A DNA stretch of 17,514 nt from an uncultured Oscillospiraceae bacterium (GCA_934446565.1 CAKSEO010000050.1:1-17514), one strand, 5' to 3'. Counted from the stretch's first letter, positions 8,240 to 16,171 are shown. Translations and numbers: made by a program. Notes: generated from the letters alone by a model not told the origin.

Positions 8240-11200
8240 ATGAGCGAAAACAACGAGCAGGTCGAACAGCTTCTCGGCGACTTCTTTGAACGGCACACCG
8301 CCGGCGACAAGGAGGGCATGAACGAGGTACTACAGAAGATCCAGCTGATGCTGTATTCAGGCGAAACTGACAGCACTCCGTTCAAGGATTACTTCAACAA
8401 TATGTACACCGGCAGAAGCGCGATAAATGTTTCCGGTATGGTCAGCGATTACCCGCGCGAGTCCATTATCCGCGAACTGCTCCAGAACGTATTCGGGTGC
8501 GACTACGACGAGAGCGACATCAAGGTGATGATCGAGTTCCTCGACGAGGGTCAGGTAAAGCTTACATACAACGAGACTGGCTTCACGCTGGAGCAGGTAT
8601 TCTATTACCTCTCCGTCGGCAGGAGCGAGGAGGGCAAGGACCGCGAGGGTCGTTTCGGTCTGGGCGCAAAGAGCGTTTTCGCAAACGTTGACTGGTTCAA
8701 GATGCGCTCCAATAACTACCAGCTCCGCGTAGTAAACGACGGCGGCACACTCAAGGTGCGCGAGCTGGAGCTCACCGCAGAGCAGTTCAAGCACACCGAG
8801 GTAGTGTTCGCGCTGGACGAAGCCGACCAGAAGAAGCTCCACGACGACCTGGTCAACATGACCTCCGTCAAGGGCGATTACATCAACATGATCGACCTGT
8901 GCTTCGCATTTCTCAAGAAGAAGCACCTCAAGTCCACGGACGAGCAGGAATGCCCGCAGCGCACCTTCAACATCGCGGTCATCAATTTCGGCAAGCCCGA
9001 GGTGGTCTATAAGATCCAGAACTACCAGCGCGACGCCAACGACCTTCCGAAGATACGCTTCAGCGAGAACGGCAAGTCCGTCGCGGACTTTATCCACATG
9101 GAGGAGAACGGGTTCGTTTACCTTATCCCGTTCGCGATATCCGGCGCAAAGCGCGAAGCCGCAAAGGTGCTGATGAGCAAGTACAACTACTTCTCCACAT
9201 TCGAGCTGACCGGTCTTGTCAAGGCGAGCCGCCAGGACTTCCTCAAGGAGCAGCTCTCGGCGTTCTTCGTCAGCGTACCTAACCGCTACATCACGAACAA
9301 CCGTTCCGGTATCCGCCACGACTGCATCGAGGAGGTCTCCACAGAGATAGAGGAGGACATCCTTGACATCGTTGACCAGTACCGCAGGCTGTTCGTGCTC
9401 CAGCTCACAAAGCGCCCTGACAACCCCGAGCGCTATATGCTGCGCCCGTCACAGTACGTATTCGAATTCTTCTATAACTACATCAACACCAGCGGTCTGG
9501 TAAAGGGACTGCGCGAGAAATTCGCGGACAGCATTTCCATAAAGTTCCCCGAAACCGAGGAGCCGGTATCCTTCACCGACCTGCGCGCCCGCGGCTATTT
9601 CAACGAGCGCAATGACATCGACATCGAGGACCACGACAACGGAAACGCCGGTCAGGCGCTGATAGCCGACCTCGACCAGATGGACGAGTGGTTCGGCAAG
9701 GACGAGGACCACGTATTCGCCGCAAAGTACACCTGGTACCGCCAGGAAACTAACGAGCGCGGCTCCGAGTACGCCTACGCTTTCCAGCAGGATGGCGTAA
9801 AGTACCTCATGACCTCCGACAAGAACCCCAAGATAAAGGACTACAACCTGTCTGACGGCTTCATGAACATCATCAGCCTCAAGCTGAACACCTGCATCGT
9901 CAACGGCGCAGTTGCCGATGAGAACGCGCTCGCAGAGGCGTTCCGCATAATCGACGAGATGTTCGGCGACAGCTACCGCATCGACATGAAGTACTTCCAG
10001 TTCGTCATCACTTCCGGCGGCACTGAGATACACTTCGAAATATCCAAGATACAGATAGGCAACCTCAAGGTCGCAATGGATGTCATCCAGAAGCACGAAA
10101 TGCGCTTTGAGAACCACCAGATATACAACCAGGTAATAACCCTGCTGGTCAACTCTTTCACCAACGGCAAGGATACTCTGACTTTCCTGCGTGAGATAAA
10201 GAGCCAGGGCGGCGAAATAACGCTGGCGCTGGATATCAACAAGCGCTACCGCTTCTCTGCTTACGGTAAGCAGTTCATGATACCGCCGAACATCACCAAC
10301 ACCGACCTGCTTGAGATAATCGGCGACGTTTACGTCCTCATCGGCAGCGGAATGTTCAACAACCGAGTATTCGACTTCCCCTACTCTGCGGGAAGATACG
10401 AGTACGACCCGGAGGACATCACGGCGGCTATCCCCTCGCTGGAAAGCGCCGATTTCATCAGGGAATCCCTCGGAAAAGTCTACACCTGCGACCTCGGACT
10501 TGACAAGGTGGCACTGCTGGACGACAACAGCAAGATAATCGCCATCATCGACCCGGTGGACGGCATCTCACCCGAACAGCGCACAAAGACCGCGAAGTAC
10601 ATCGTGCTGCGCGAGGGACTTTCCAAGCCGCAGTTCGCAAAGTACATCGAATTCGTGCTGACCGGAAAGCTGGGCAGCGCGCTCGCCGCTGTTTACTCCA
10701 GCACCGAGGAACCCAATCAGGTACTCGCCGACCAGATCCCGTACTACTACAAGCCGGTGCCGACCATCCAGCGTAAGGAATTTGAGTTCCTGCGCGGCGA
10801 GGTAAAGCGCATTTCCGGCATAAAGGACCCGCGCCTTTACAAGAACTATTTCGCCCGTGACATCAACGCAAAGCTCTACGGCTACGGCAGCACCTGCCCC
10901 TGCTGCGGATACGAATCCAAGATGATAAACAGCTTCATGCTGAAGAACTTCTCTATCGGTCTGCTAAACGACGAGGGCAAGGAGCAGAAGTTCCGCTTCT
11001 CGCTGTATCTCTGCGCTAACGATTCCTACGCGGCGGGCGGCTGGATAATCGACGATGTCAGCATCGGCGGAATGTCCCCGTTCCTCTGGCTGGAGGAGCT
11101 TTCCCAGATCGACTACATCCCGCCGGAGTTCCTCTACTGCCGCATAAAGTACCGCCCGCAGGTTACCTACGATATCTGCGAAACGGTCGATGAGAACGTT

Positions 11201-11305
11201 GCAACGGAAGCCTCCGCGACTGTCTACGATGGCGCGCCTGAAATACTCGATTTCGTGCTGTCGCCGATGATGGCTGCGAAGTGGTTTGAAGATAACCAGA
11301 AGTAA
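8240..11305 (+). CDS. HSP90/sacsin-type GHKL ATPase, 1021 residues
   Basis: The N-terminal 150 residues hold a GHKL (Bergerat) ATPase fold. The N-box is RELLQNVFGCD (78-88), with the catalytic Glu79 and Mg-binding Asn83 in the E-x3-N pattern of HSP90. The G1 box is NETGF (111-115), where the adenine-contacting Asp of DNGxG is Asn. The lid and G2 region is GRFGLGAKSVF (137-147), close to the sacsin-type GRFGIGFKSVF. The following 700 residues are not recognised. Near the C-terminus CPCCG (Cys886, 888, 889) and a later LYLC (Cys925) could bind zinc, or be a decayed HNH-type finger. The ATG has a GGGG site 7 bases upstream. No signal peptide or membrane segment is seen, so it is cytosolic. Base and codon use match the neighbours. 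Related HSP90-like proteins occur in bacterial conflict systems, which makes defence a plausible but unproven role. Confidence 0.8.
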   Translation: MSENNEQVEQLLGDFFERHTAGDKEGMNEVLQKIQLMLYSGETDSTPFKDYFNNMYTGRSAINVSGMVSDYPRESIIRELLQNVFGCDYDESDIKVMIEFLDEGQVKLTYNETGFTLEQVFYYLSVGRSEEGKDREGRFGLGAKSVFANVDWFKMRSNNYQLRVVNDGGTLKVRELELTAEQFKHTEVVFALDEADQKKLHDDLVNMTSVKGDYINMIDLCFAFLKKKHLKSTDEQECPQRTFNIAVINFGKPEVVYKIQNYQRDANDLPKIRFSENGKSVADFIHMEENGFVYLIPFAISGAKREAAKVLMSKYNYFSTFELTGLVKASRQDFLKEQLSAFFVSVPNRYITNNRSGIRHDCIEEVSTEIEEDILDIVDQYRRLFVLQLTKRPDNPERYMLRPSQYVFEFFYNYINTSGLVKGLREKFADSISIKFPETEEPVSFTDLRARGYFNERNDIDIEDHDNGNAGQALIADLDQMDEWFGKDEDHVFAAKYTWYRQETNERGSEYAYAFQQDGVKYLMTSDKNPKIKDYNLSDGFMNIISLKLNTCIVNGAVADENALAEAFRIIDEMFGDSYRIDMKYFQFVITSGGTEIHFEISKIQIGNLKVAMDVIQKHEMRFENHQIYNQVITLLVNSFTNGKDTLTFLREIKSQGGEITLALDINKRYRFSAYGKQFMIPPNITNTDLLEIIGDVYVLIGSGMFNNRVFDFPYSAGRYEYDPEDITAAIPSLESADFIRESLGKVYTCDLGLDKVALLDDNSKIIAIIDPVDGISPEQRTKTAKYIVLREGLSKPQFAKYIEFVLTGKLGSALAAVYSSTEEPNQVLADQIPYYYKPVPTIQRKEFEFLRGEVKRISGIKDPRLYKNYFARDINAKLYGYGSTCPCCGYESKMINSFMLKNFSIGLLNDEGKEQKFRFSLYLCANDSYAAGGWIIDDVSIGGMSPFLWLEELSQIDYIPPEFLYCRIKYRPQVTYDICETVDENVATEASATVYDGAPEILDFVLSPMMAAKWFEDNQK

Positions 11306-11323
11306 TATCTTCACTGATATTAC
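11302..11323 (+). other. Perfect 8-bp hairpin over the stop codon
   Basis: GTAATATC (11302-11309) pairs with GATATTAC (11316-11323) around TTCACT. It spans the stop codon of the HSP90-like gene and precedes the true terminator by 17 bases. There is no T-run, so this may be incidental. Confidence 0.35.
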
Positions 11324-11340
11324 AATAAGTAAACGCAAAA

Positions 11341-11373
11341 CTCCCCTTTCCAATCCGGAAAGGGGAGTTTTTT
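11341..11373. terminator. Strong terminator between convergent genes
   Basis: An 11-bp perfect stem, CTCCCCTTTCC (11341-11351) with GGAAAGGGGAG (11357-11367), then six T on the plus strand. Four A before the stem give it a weaker T-run on the minus strand, so it may also stop the agu operon, whose last gene ends at 11415. Confidence 0.9.
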
Positions 11374-11414
11374 ATATACGACTGTAACACTATCTGGAAT
11401 ATTGTCAAAGAATA

Positions 11415-11876
11415 TTACAGCCTGTCGATATTTTCGTCCGGCTCTGGCGGCTCAAACAGTGCATTAAGCTTCTGCTCGAGCCCCTCGTCGATGATGTACG
11501 CCTGGACCTCGCCGGATTTAACTGCGGCATTCCTCCGGGCGATGAACTCCCGGCGCTGTACGTCCGGAACTTCCAGGTACACTATTCTGAACGGCACACC
11601 GTGTTCGCTGAAGAAACTACGCAGCTGGTCGCGCTCGGAGCGCTGCCACAGCCCCCAGTCCAGGATAACGTCAGCGCCGGCGGCAGTTATCTCGAGAGAC
11701 TTTTTCAGCAGATACTGCTTCACCGCCGGAAGCAGCCAGTCGTGCTCCACTTCGGGGAACATCAGCGTCAGCTCGTCGCAGGACAGGATAACTCCCCCAC
11801 GACTGCGCTGTAACTCCCGCGCGAAGCGAGATTTCCCGCAGCAGGTCTTGCCGCAGGTAGCGGTCACGCCTGCCAC
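11415..11876 (-). CDS. Small P-loop NTPase / kinase-like protein
   Basis: The start is GTG, with AGGAGG seven bases upstream, and it overlaps the last 13 bases of aguA in another frame, so translation is probably coupled. The 153-residue product has a Walker A motif GKTCCGKS at its very N-terminus (about residues 9-16), SCDEL near 32 at the place of the acceptor/DD motif of small-molecule kinases, DWGLWQRSERDQL near 73, and an Arg-rich lid-like stretch QRREFIARRNAA. This layout fits the zeta-toxin/chloramphenicol phosphotransferase/adenylate kinase-like group annotated as AAA or ATP-binding protein. The substrate is unknown. Its place at the end of an agmatine operon is suggestive of a linked substrate but proves nothing. 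Confidence 0.75.
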   Translation of the reverse strand: MAGVTATCGKTCCGKSRFARELQRSRGGVILSCDELTLMFPEVEHDWLLPAVKQYLLKKSLEITAAGADVILDWGLWQRSERDQLRSFFSEHGVPFRIVYLEVPDVQRREFIARRNAAVKSGEVQAYIIDEGLEQKLNALFEPPEPDENIDRL

Positions 11877-12982
11877 TGGCTCTCCTCCTTTGAAAACGTC
11901 GGTATCTGCTGGGTTATGCAGTGGATATTTCCGCCGCCTATCAGGATATCCCGGGCGTATACCGGAATGACCTCCCGCCCCGGGAACAGCTCCTGGAGCT
12001 TAGCCCGCGCAGGCTCGTCCGCGGGGTCTCCGAAGAACGGCATGACCACCGCGCCGTTTGAAATGTAGAAGTTGACGTAGCTTGCCGCAAGCCGCTCGCC
12101 GGGAGTGCGGGTCGGCTCGAAATCCATCGTGTCGAGCCCGTCACATTCCTCCGCTGTTATCGTCACGGGTTTCGGCAGGTACAGCTTGTGCACCTTTATG
12201 GGTCTGCCCTTTGCGTCGGTGGAGCGCTCCAGTATCTCCAGGCAGGAGCGCGACAGCTCATACTGCGGGTCAGAAGTGTCGTCCGTCCAGGCGAGGACCA
12301 CCTCGCCGGGCTTCACAAATGCACATATGTTGTCAACATGCTCGTTGGTTTCATCGTTGTATATCCCTCGCTTCAGCCAGATGACCTTTTCAGCGCCGAG
12401 ATACTCCTTTAGTTTATCCTCTATCTGATTCTTTGTGAGGTCGGGATTGCGTCCGGCGCTCAGTAGGCATGCTTCCGTGGTGAGTATCGTACCCTCGCCG
12501 TCGGAGTGTATCGAGCCGCCCTCCAGAACGAATCCGGAGGCGTCGTACATGCTTTTGTCATAGAGGTCGCAGAGCTTCCGCGCCATGCGGTCATCCTTGT
12601 CCCAGGGGAAGTACAGCCCGTCCTCCAGACCGCCCCAGGCATTGAAGCTCCAGTTTACTCCGCGTATAATCTGCCCATTTGTTACAAAAGTCGGGGCGTA
12701 ATCCCTCGCCCAGCTGTCGTTGCTGGACATCTCGACCACCCGGATATGCGGCGGGAGCATCCTGCGGGCGTTTTCGTACTGCTTGTCGCTGGCGCAGACG
12801 GTGACTTTCTCGCTCCTCGCTATAGCTTCACAGACCTTTACAAAAGCCTTGCGCGCGGCGTAGGCGCCGTACTGCCAGGAATCCGAACGCTCCGGGAAGA
12901 TCAGTATACACCCGTAATGCTCCGAGAATTCCGCAGGCATATAAAAGCCGTCCTGCTGCGGCGTGGTATCAAGTACTCTCAT
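11864..12982 (-). CDS. aguA: Agmatine deiminase
   Basis: It hydrolyses agmatine to N-carbamoylputrescine and ammonia, in the arginine decarboxylase route to putrescine. The 372-residue length and the pentein-fold motifs fit: SSNDSWARDYAPTFV near 85-99 (substrate Asp), GFVLEGGSIHSDGEGT near 150, NDETNEHVDNICAF around 209-222 (catalytic His), and the C-terminal GGGNIHCITQQIP with the nucleophile at Cys355. All catalytic residues are present. The ATG follows the aguB stop by 7 bases, with GAGGT about 4-5 bases upstream, and its 3' end overlaps the P-loop gene. Functionally it pairs with AguB, which takes its product. Confidence 0.97.
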   Translation of the reverse strand: MRVLDTTPQQDGFYMPAEFSEHYGCILIFPERSDSWQYGAYAARKAFVKVCEAIARSEKVTVCASDKQYENARRMLPPHIRVVEMSSNDSWARDYAPTFVTNGQIIRGVNWSFNAWGGLEDGLYFPWDKDDRMARKLCDLYDKSMYDASGFVLEGGSIHSDGEGTILTTEACLLSAGRNPDLTKNQIEDKLKEYLGAEKVIWLKRGIYNDETNEHVDNICAFVKPGEVVLAWTDDTSDPQYELSRSCLEILERSTDAKGRPIKVHKLYLPKPVTITAEECDGLDTMDFEPTRTPGERLAASYVNFYISNGAVVMPFFGDPADEPARAKLQELFPGREVIPVYARDILIGGGNIHCITQQIPTFSKEESQWQA

Positions 12983-12989
12983 GCTGACC

Positions 12990-13871
12990 TCACTTTACTC
13001 CTGCTATCCTGCCGTACATCTCCGGACGTCTGTCGCGGAAAACTCCCCAGCTAAGACGCATGTCACGCAGCTCGTCCAGGTCGAACGTGTGCAGCAGAAC
13101 AGTGTCAGAGGTGCGGTCCGCGCACTCCACCAGCGCTCCGGTATTGTCTGCGATAAAGCTGCTTCCGTAGAACGTCAGCGCAGAGGACTGCTGCTGATTC
13201 TCGCTGTCGGGAGCTACCGTCTCGGTACCGATACGGTTAGCCGCAATGACCGGAACTAGGTTCGCCGCCGCGTGACCCTGCATGCAGCGCTGCCAGTGGG
13301 GCATGCTGTCGCACTCCAGCACCGGCTCGGAGCCTATCGCGGTCGGGTAGAACAGCAGCTCCGCACCGTCCAGAGCCATGCAGCGCGCCGCCTCCGGGAA
13401 CCACTGGTCCCAGCAGATGCCGACGCCTATCTTACCGAAGCGGGTATCCCACACCTTAAATCCGGTGTCGCCGGGGGTAAAGTAGAACTTCTCCTGGTAG
13501 AAATGGTCGTCCGGGATATGCGTCTTGCGGTAAACGCCCAGTACAGAGCCGTCCGCGTCTATCATAGCTATGCTGTTGTACAGCACGTTGCCGTCCTGCT
13601 CGTAGAAGCTTATCGGCAGCACCACGGAAAGCTCCCTTGCCACCGCCTGAAAGCGCTTTACGGCGGGGTTCTCCTCCAGCGGCTGAGCAAGCTTGTAGCT
13701 GTCGTATCTGCGCTCCTGGCAGAAATACCAGTTCTCGAAAAGCTCCGGCAGAAGTATCACGTTTGCACCCTTTGCGGCGGCTTCCCTCACCAGCTTTTCG
13801 GCTTTCTCAATGGACTTCTCCGGCGTTTCCGGAACAGACATCTGTATCGCTGCAACTGTTATGTTTCGCAT
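12990..13871 (-). CDS. aguB: N-carbamoylputrescine amidase
   Basis: This nitrilase-superfamily amidase splits N-carbamoylputrescine into putrescine, CO2 and ammonia, the step after AguA. The Glu-Lys-Cys triad is visible: Glu43 in LLPELFENWYF, Lys116 in YRKTHIPDDHF and Cys153 in GVGICWDQWFPEAAR. The length of 293 residues is typical. The ATG is preceded by CGAGGT with about 7 bases of spacing. It is the first gene of the operon aguB-aguA-P-loop gene, under a perfect consensus promoter on the minus strand. The pair AguA/AguB makes putrescine from agmatine; no arginine decarboxylase gene lies in this window. Confidence 0.97.
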   Translation of the reverse strand: MRNITVAAIQMSVPETPEKSIEKAEKLVREAAAKGANVILLPELFENWYFCQERRYDSYKLAQPLEENPAVKRFQAVARELSVVLPISFYEQDGNVLYNSIAMIDADGSVLGVYRKTHIPDDHFYQEKFYFTPGDTGFKVWDTRFGKIGVGICWDQWFPEAARCMALDGAELLFYPTAIGSEPVLECDSMPHWQRCMQGHAAANLVPVIAANRIGTETVAPDSENQQQSSALTFYGSSFIADNTGALVECADRTSDTVLLHTFDLDELRDMRLSWGVFRDRRPEMYGRIAGVK

Positions 13872-13949
13872 TTTTTTACCTCGTTTCTCGCGTTATTCCG
13901 ACTACGATTTGTATTATTTGCAGTCAGCATTACAAATAGTATATCATAG

Positions 13950-13967
13950 TTACTCTTACAATAGTAA
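13950..13967. promoter_or_regulatory. Dyad that may be an operator of aguB
   Basis: TTACT (13950-13954) and AGTAA (13963-13967) form a dyad with 8 bases between. It abuts the -10 box and covers the expected start of transcription, a usual place for a repressor. The sequence does not match an operator I know. Confidence 0.35.
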
Positions 13968-13995
13968 TTATATCATCTGCCGGGGCGCATGTCAA
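13967..13995 (-). promoter_or_regulatory. Consensus sigma-A promoter of aguBA
   Basis: On the minus strand TTGACA (13995-13990) and TATAAT (13972-13967) have a 17-base spacer, so both boxes match consensus. Transcription would start near 13960, about 90 bases before the aguB ATG. Confidence 0.85.
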
Positions 13996-14033
13996 ATAGT
14001 TTAACGTAAAATCGCGTAAATTCGCAAAAAAGC

Positions 14034-14062
14034 TTGAAAAAACTCGGGGGTTATGATAAAAT
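14034..14062 (+). promoter_or_regulatory. Promoter of purD
   Basis: TTGAAA (14034-14039), a 17-base spacer and TAAAAT (14057-14062) with an upstream TGA extended -10. Transcription would start near 14069, leaving only about 30 bases of leader, so no purine riboswitch fits between it and the ATG. Confidence 0.75.
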
Positions 14063-14099
14063 AGTATTGTAATCTTATTTCGAAAGGACGTTCTGTTTT

Positions 14100-15377
14100 A
14101 TGAATATTCTGGTAGTAGGCGGCGGCGGACGCGAGCATGCGATCATCACCGCTCTCTCAAAGTCACCCAAGGTAGACAAAATCTGGGCAGCCCCCGGCAA
14201 CGGCGGTATCTCCGCGCTGGCTGAGTGCTTCCCCGTAAAGGCGACCGACCTTGACGGCATCCTGGACCTCGCGAAGAAGCTGGAGCCTGACTTCGTTTTC
14301 GTAGCGCCCGACGATCCCCTGGTAATGGGCATGGTCGATAAACTCAACGAAGCTGGATTCAAGACATTCGGTCCCCGCGCGAACGCGGCTATCCTTGAGG
14401 GCAGCAAGGTGTTCTCCAAGGCATTGATGAAGAAATACGGCATACCCACCGCAGGATATGAGACTTTCACCGACGCCGATAAGGCTATCGAGTATATAAA
14501 GGCTCAGAACAGCTATCCGGCTGTTATCAAGTGCGACGGGCTGGCGCTGGGCAAGGGCGTTATCATAGCAAAGGATTTCGCCGAGGCAGAAGCCGCAGTA
14601 AAGTCCATGCTGCTTGACGGTAAATTCGGCAAATCCGGCAGCGAGATAGTCGTTGAGGAATTCATGACAGGTCCAGAGGTGACAGTACTTGCGTTCACCG
14701 ACGGAAAGACCGTAAAGCCGATGATATCCTCCATGGACCACAAGCGCGCCAACGACAACGACGAGGGACTGAACACCGGCGGAATGGGCACGATAGCCCC
14801 GAACCCCTGCTACACCGACGTATTCAAGGCAGAATGCATGGAGAAGATATTCAAGCCGACCATCGCCGCAATGCAGAATGAGGGACGTCCGTTCAAAGGC
14901 TGCCTGTACTTCGGACTTATGCTCACACCCAACGGCGCAAAAGTGGTAGAGTACAACTGCCGTTTCGGCGACCCCGAAACTCAGGTAGTACTCCCGCTGC
15001 TGGAAACCGACCTCGTTGACATCATGGAAGCTGTCTGGGAAGAAAAGCTCGACCAGCTCGACATCAAGTGGAGCGACAAGTCCTGCGCCTGCGTTGTAAT
15101 AGCAAGCGGCGGATATCCTGAGAAGTACGAGACCGGCAAGGAAATTTCCGGTCTTGACGAAAATGGGCAGTCTCCCCTCGCCTACGTTTACCACGCTGGA
15201 ACAAAGCTTGAAAACGGCAAGTACTACACTGCCGGCGGCAGAGTACTGGGCGTGACCGCGACCGGAGAAAACCTCCGCGAGGCGCTCGACAAGGCTTACA
15301 AGGCGGTTGACACCATCACATTTGAGAAGGCTCACCACCGCAGCGATATCGGTCAGCGCGCTCTCAAGGCGCTGTAA
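14100..15377 (+). CDS. purD: Phosphoribosylamine-glycine ligase (GAR synthetase)
   Basis: It joins phosphoribosylamine and glycine with ATP to give glycinamide ribonucleotide, the second step of purine synthesis. The protein has the usual length of 425 residues. The N-terminal domain begins VVGGGGREHAI. The ATP-grasp part shows ALGKGVIIAKDF near 148, VEEFMTGPEVTVLAFTDG near 186, the HKRANDNDEGLNTGGMGT segment near 215-232, and VVEYNCRFGDPETQVVLP near 284-301. The C-terminal domain ends the protein as expected. AAAGGA lies 11 bases before the ATG, a long but acceptable spacing. Other pur genes are not adjacent in this window; it is followed directly by a small membrane protein gene. Confidence 0.97.
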   Translation: MNILVVGGGGREHAIITALSKSPKVDKIWAAPGNGGISALAECFPVKATDLDGILDLAKKLEPDFVFVAPDDPLVMGMVDKLNEAGFKTFGPRANAAILEGSKVFSKALMKKYGIPTAGYETFTDADKAIEYIKAQNSYPAVIKCDGLALGKGVIIAKDFAEAEAAVKSMLLDGKFGKSGSEIVVEEFMTGPEVTVLAFTDGKTVKPMISSMDHKRANDNDEGLNTGGMGTIAPNPCYTDVFKAECMEKIFKPTIAAMQNEGRPFKGCLYFGLMLTPNGAKVVEYNCRFGDPETQVVLPLLETDLVDIMEAVWEEKLDQLDIKWSDKSCACVVIASGGYPEKYETGKEISGLDENGQSPLAYVYHAGTKLENGKYYTAGGRVLGVTATGENLREALDKAYKAVDTITFEKAHHRSDIGQRALKAL

Positions 15378-15386
15378 GGAGCGGCG

Positions 15387-15797
15387 ATGAAAAAGTCTAT
15401 AACTGCTCTTTCGGTGCTGAGCGGGCTTGTCGCAGTGCTGTCTGTGATACTGAATATCCAGGTGCTTTTCGGCGGGCAGAGCTGGTTCTTCCGTTTCGCG
15501 CTTCTCTCAACTGTGAGAAACGGCGGAATAATGGGCTATCTCGGTAATCTGATGAGCATGCTCATCGTCGCATTCGGCTTCGGGGTAATGTGCATATCCG
15601 GGCTTCGCGCTGTAAAAGGTCATGGCATGAAAACCGTCAGGAGCTCTCTGATCGCTGGGGTTTTCATGACCGTTATGGCGATAATCTCCCTGATTTGCTG
15701 CATTTCCGGCGGTATGTTCAATTTCGGTGATATTATAGTAGCGCTGATGCCGGCGGTCTATACGTTCTGCGTATTCTCCGCCAGCGACAAGCTTTGA
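15387..15797 (+). CDS. Small four-helix membrane protein, unknown function
   Basis: A 136-residue protein of unrecognised family. Four hydrophobic segments are visible: about residues 7-28, 50-72, 84-108 and 112-130, with short loops and a positively charged loop KGHGMK near 77. There is no cleavable signal. The start is nine bases past the purD stop and its binding site, TAAGGAG, contains the purD stop codon, so it is cotranscribed and coupled with purD. This gives no clear clue to its task, since purD has no known membrane partner. No sorting signal, catalytic motif or transporter signature is visible. Confidence 0.8.
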   Translation: MKKSITALSVLSGLVAVLSVILNIQVLFGGQSWFFRFALLSTVRNGGIMGYLGNLMSMLIVAFGFGVMCISGLRAVKGHGMKTVRSSLIAGVFMTVMAIISLICCISGGMFNFGDIIVALMPAVYTFCVFSASDKL

Positions 15798-15865
15798 TAC
15801 GTCAGATTACTCTGGAATTTATCACCAGCTTTGAAATTCAATTTTCAGCAAAAACATCTATAATA

Positions 15866-15894
15866 CAAAAAGGGCTGTCCTTACGGACAGCCCT
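15866..15894 (-). terminator. Hairpin terminator after the purD unit
   Basis: A perfect 10-bp stem, AGGGCTGTCC (15871-15880) with GGACAGCCCT (15885-15894), around TTAC. The A-run before it gives a good T-run only on the minus strand. On the plus strand, where it follows the purD operon, the T-run is missing because the 68-base repeat begins at once; the repeat may have replaced it. Confidence 0.6.
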
Positions 15895-15895
15895 C

Positions 15896-15963
15896 CAGCT
15901 TGTCGAAAAAAACGAATTTGCCCGCGAAGCGGGCTTTTGAAATCCGTTTTTTGCTCCGGGTTT
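15896..15963 (+). repeat. Dispersed 68-base repeat, copy 2 (truncated hairpin)
   Basis: Identical to 100-167 at 66 of 68 bases, in the same orientation and again next to a terminator hairpin. The inner hairpin GCCCGC-GAA-GCGGGC is perfect here. The match ends at the TTT loop of the following hairpin, whose 3' arm is absent; the upstream complementary arm that makes the 25-bp stem at 60-114 is absent too. Confidence 0.85.
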
Positions 15964-16057
15964 ACAGGGGACATCAAAGGGATATAGTCATAAACCCGCA
16001 TTACAAAAGGAATTGTAGTGCCGCATAACCAACGCAGACCATACCCCAACCAATAAT

Positions 16058-16089
16058 AAGGACGCTTTTCACTGAAAGGCGTCCTTTTT
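16058..16089 (+). terminator. Strong terminator
   Basis: Arms 16058-16070 and 16074-16086 pair over 13 bp (one T-G wobble) around an ACT loop, with a T-run to 16089. It insulates the accessory genes from purD-side transcription. Confidence 0.75.
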
Positions 16090-16138
16090 CTATATATAAA
16101 TATAGTATAGACATTCGGCAAACCAGAAATCGAAGAAC

Positions 16139-16171
16139 AAAAAGGGAGAGTTTTTACAAGCTCTCCTTTTT
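16139..16171. terminator. Terminator, roughly symmetric
   Basis: AAAAAGG-(G)-AGAG (16139-16150) pairs with CTCTCCTTTTT (16161-16171), with one bulged G and a 10-base loop. A and T runs on either side let it act in both directions. Confidence 0.6.

Noticed and set aside
8357..9319. A 320-codon minus-strand frame inside the HSP90-like gene
   Set aside because: It is a shadow produced by the strong codon bias of the sense gene and is rich in Val/Leu/Glu with no domain.
14163..15338. A 391-codon minus-strand frame opposite purD
   Set aside because: purD is certain and the antisense frame carries no motif or ribosome binding site.
15858..16121. An 87-codon minus-strand frame at the element border
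   Set aside because: It runs through a terminator and the dispersed repeat; its middle might be a fossil coding scrap, but nothing supports expression.
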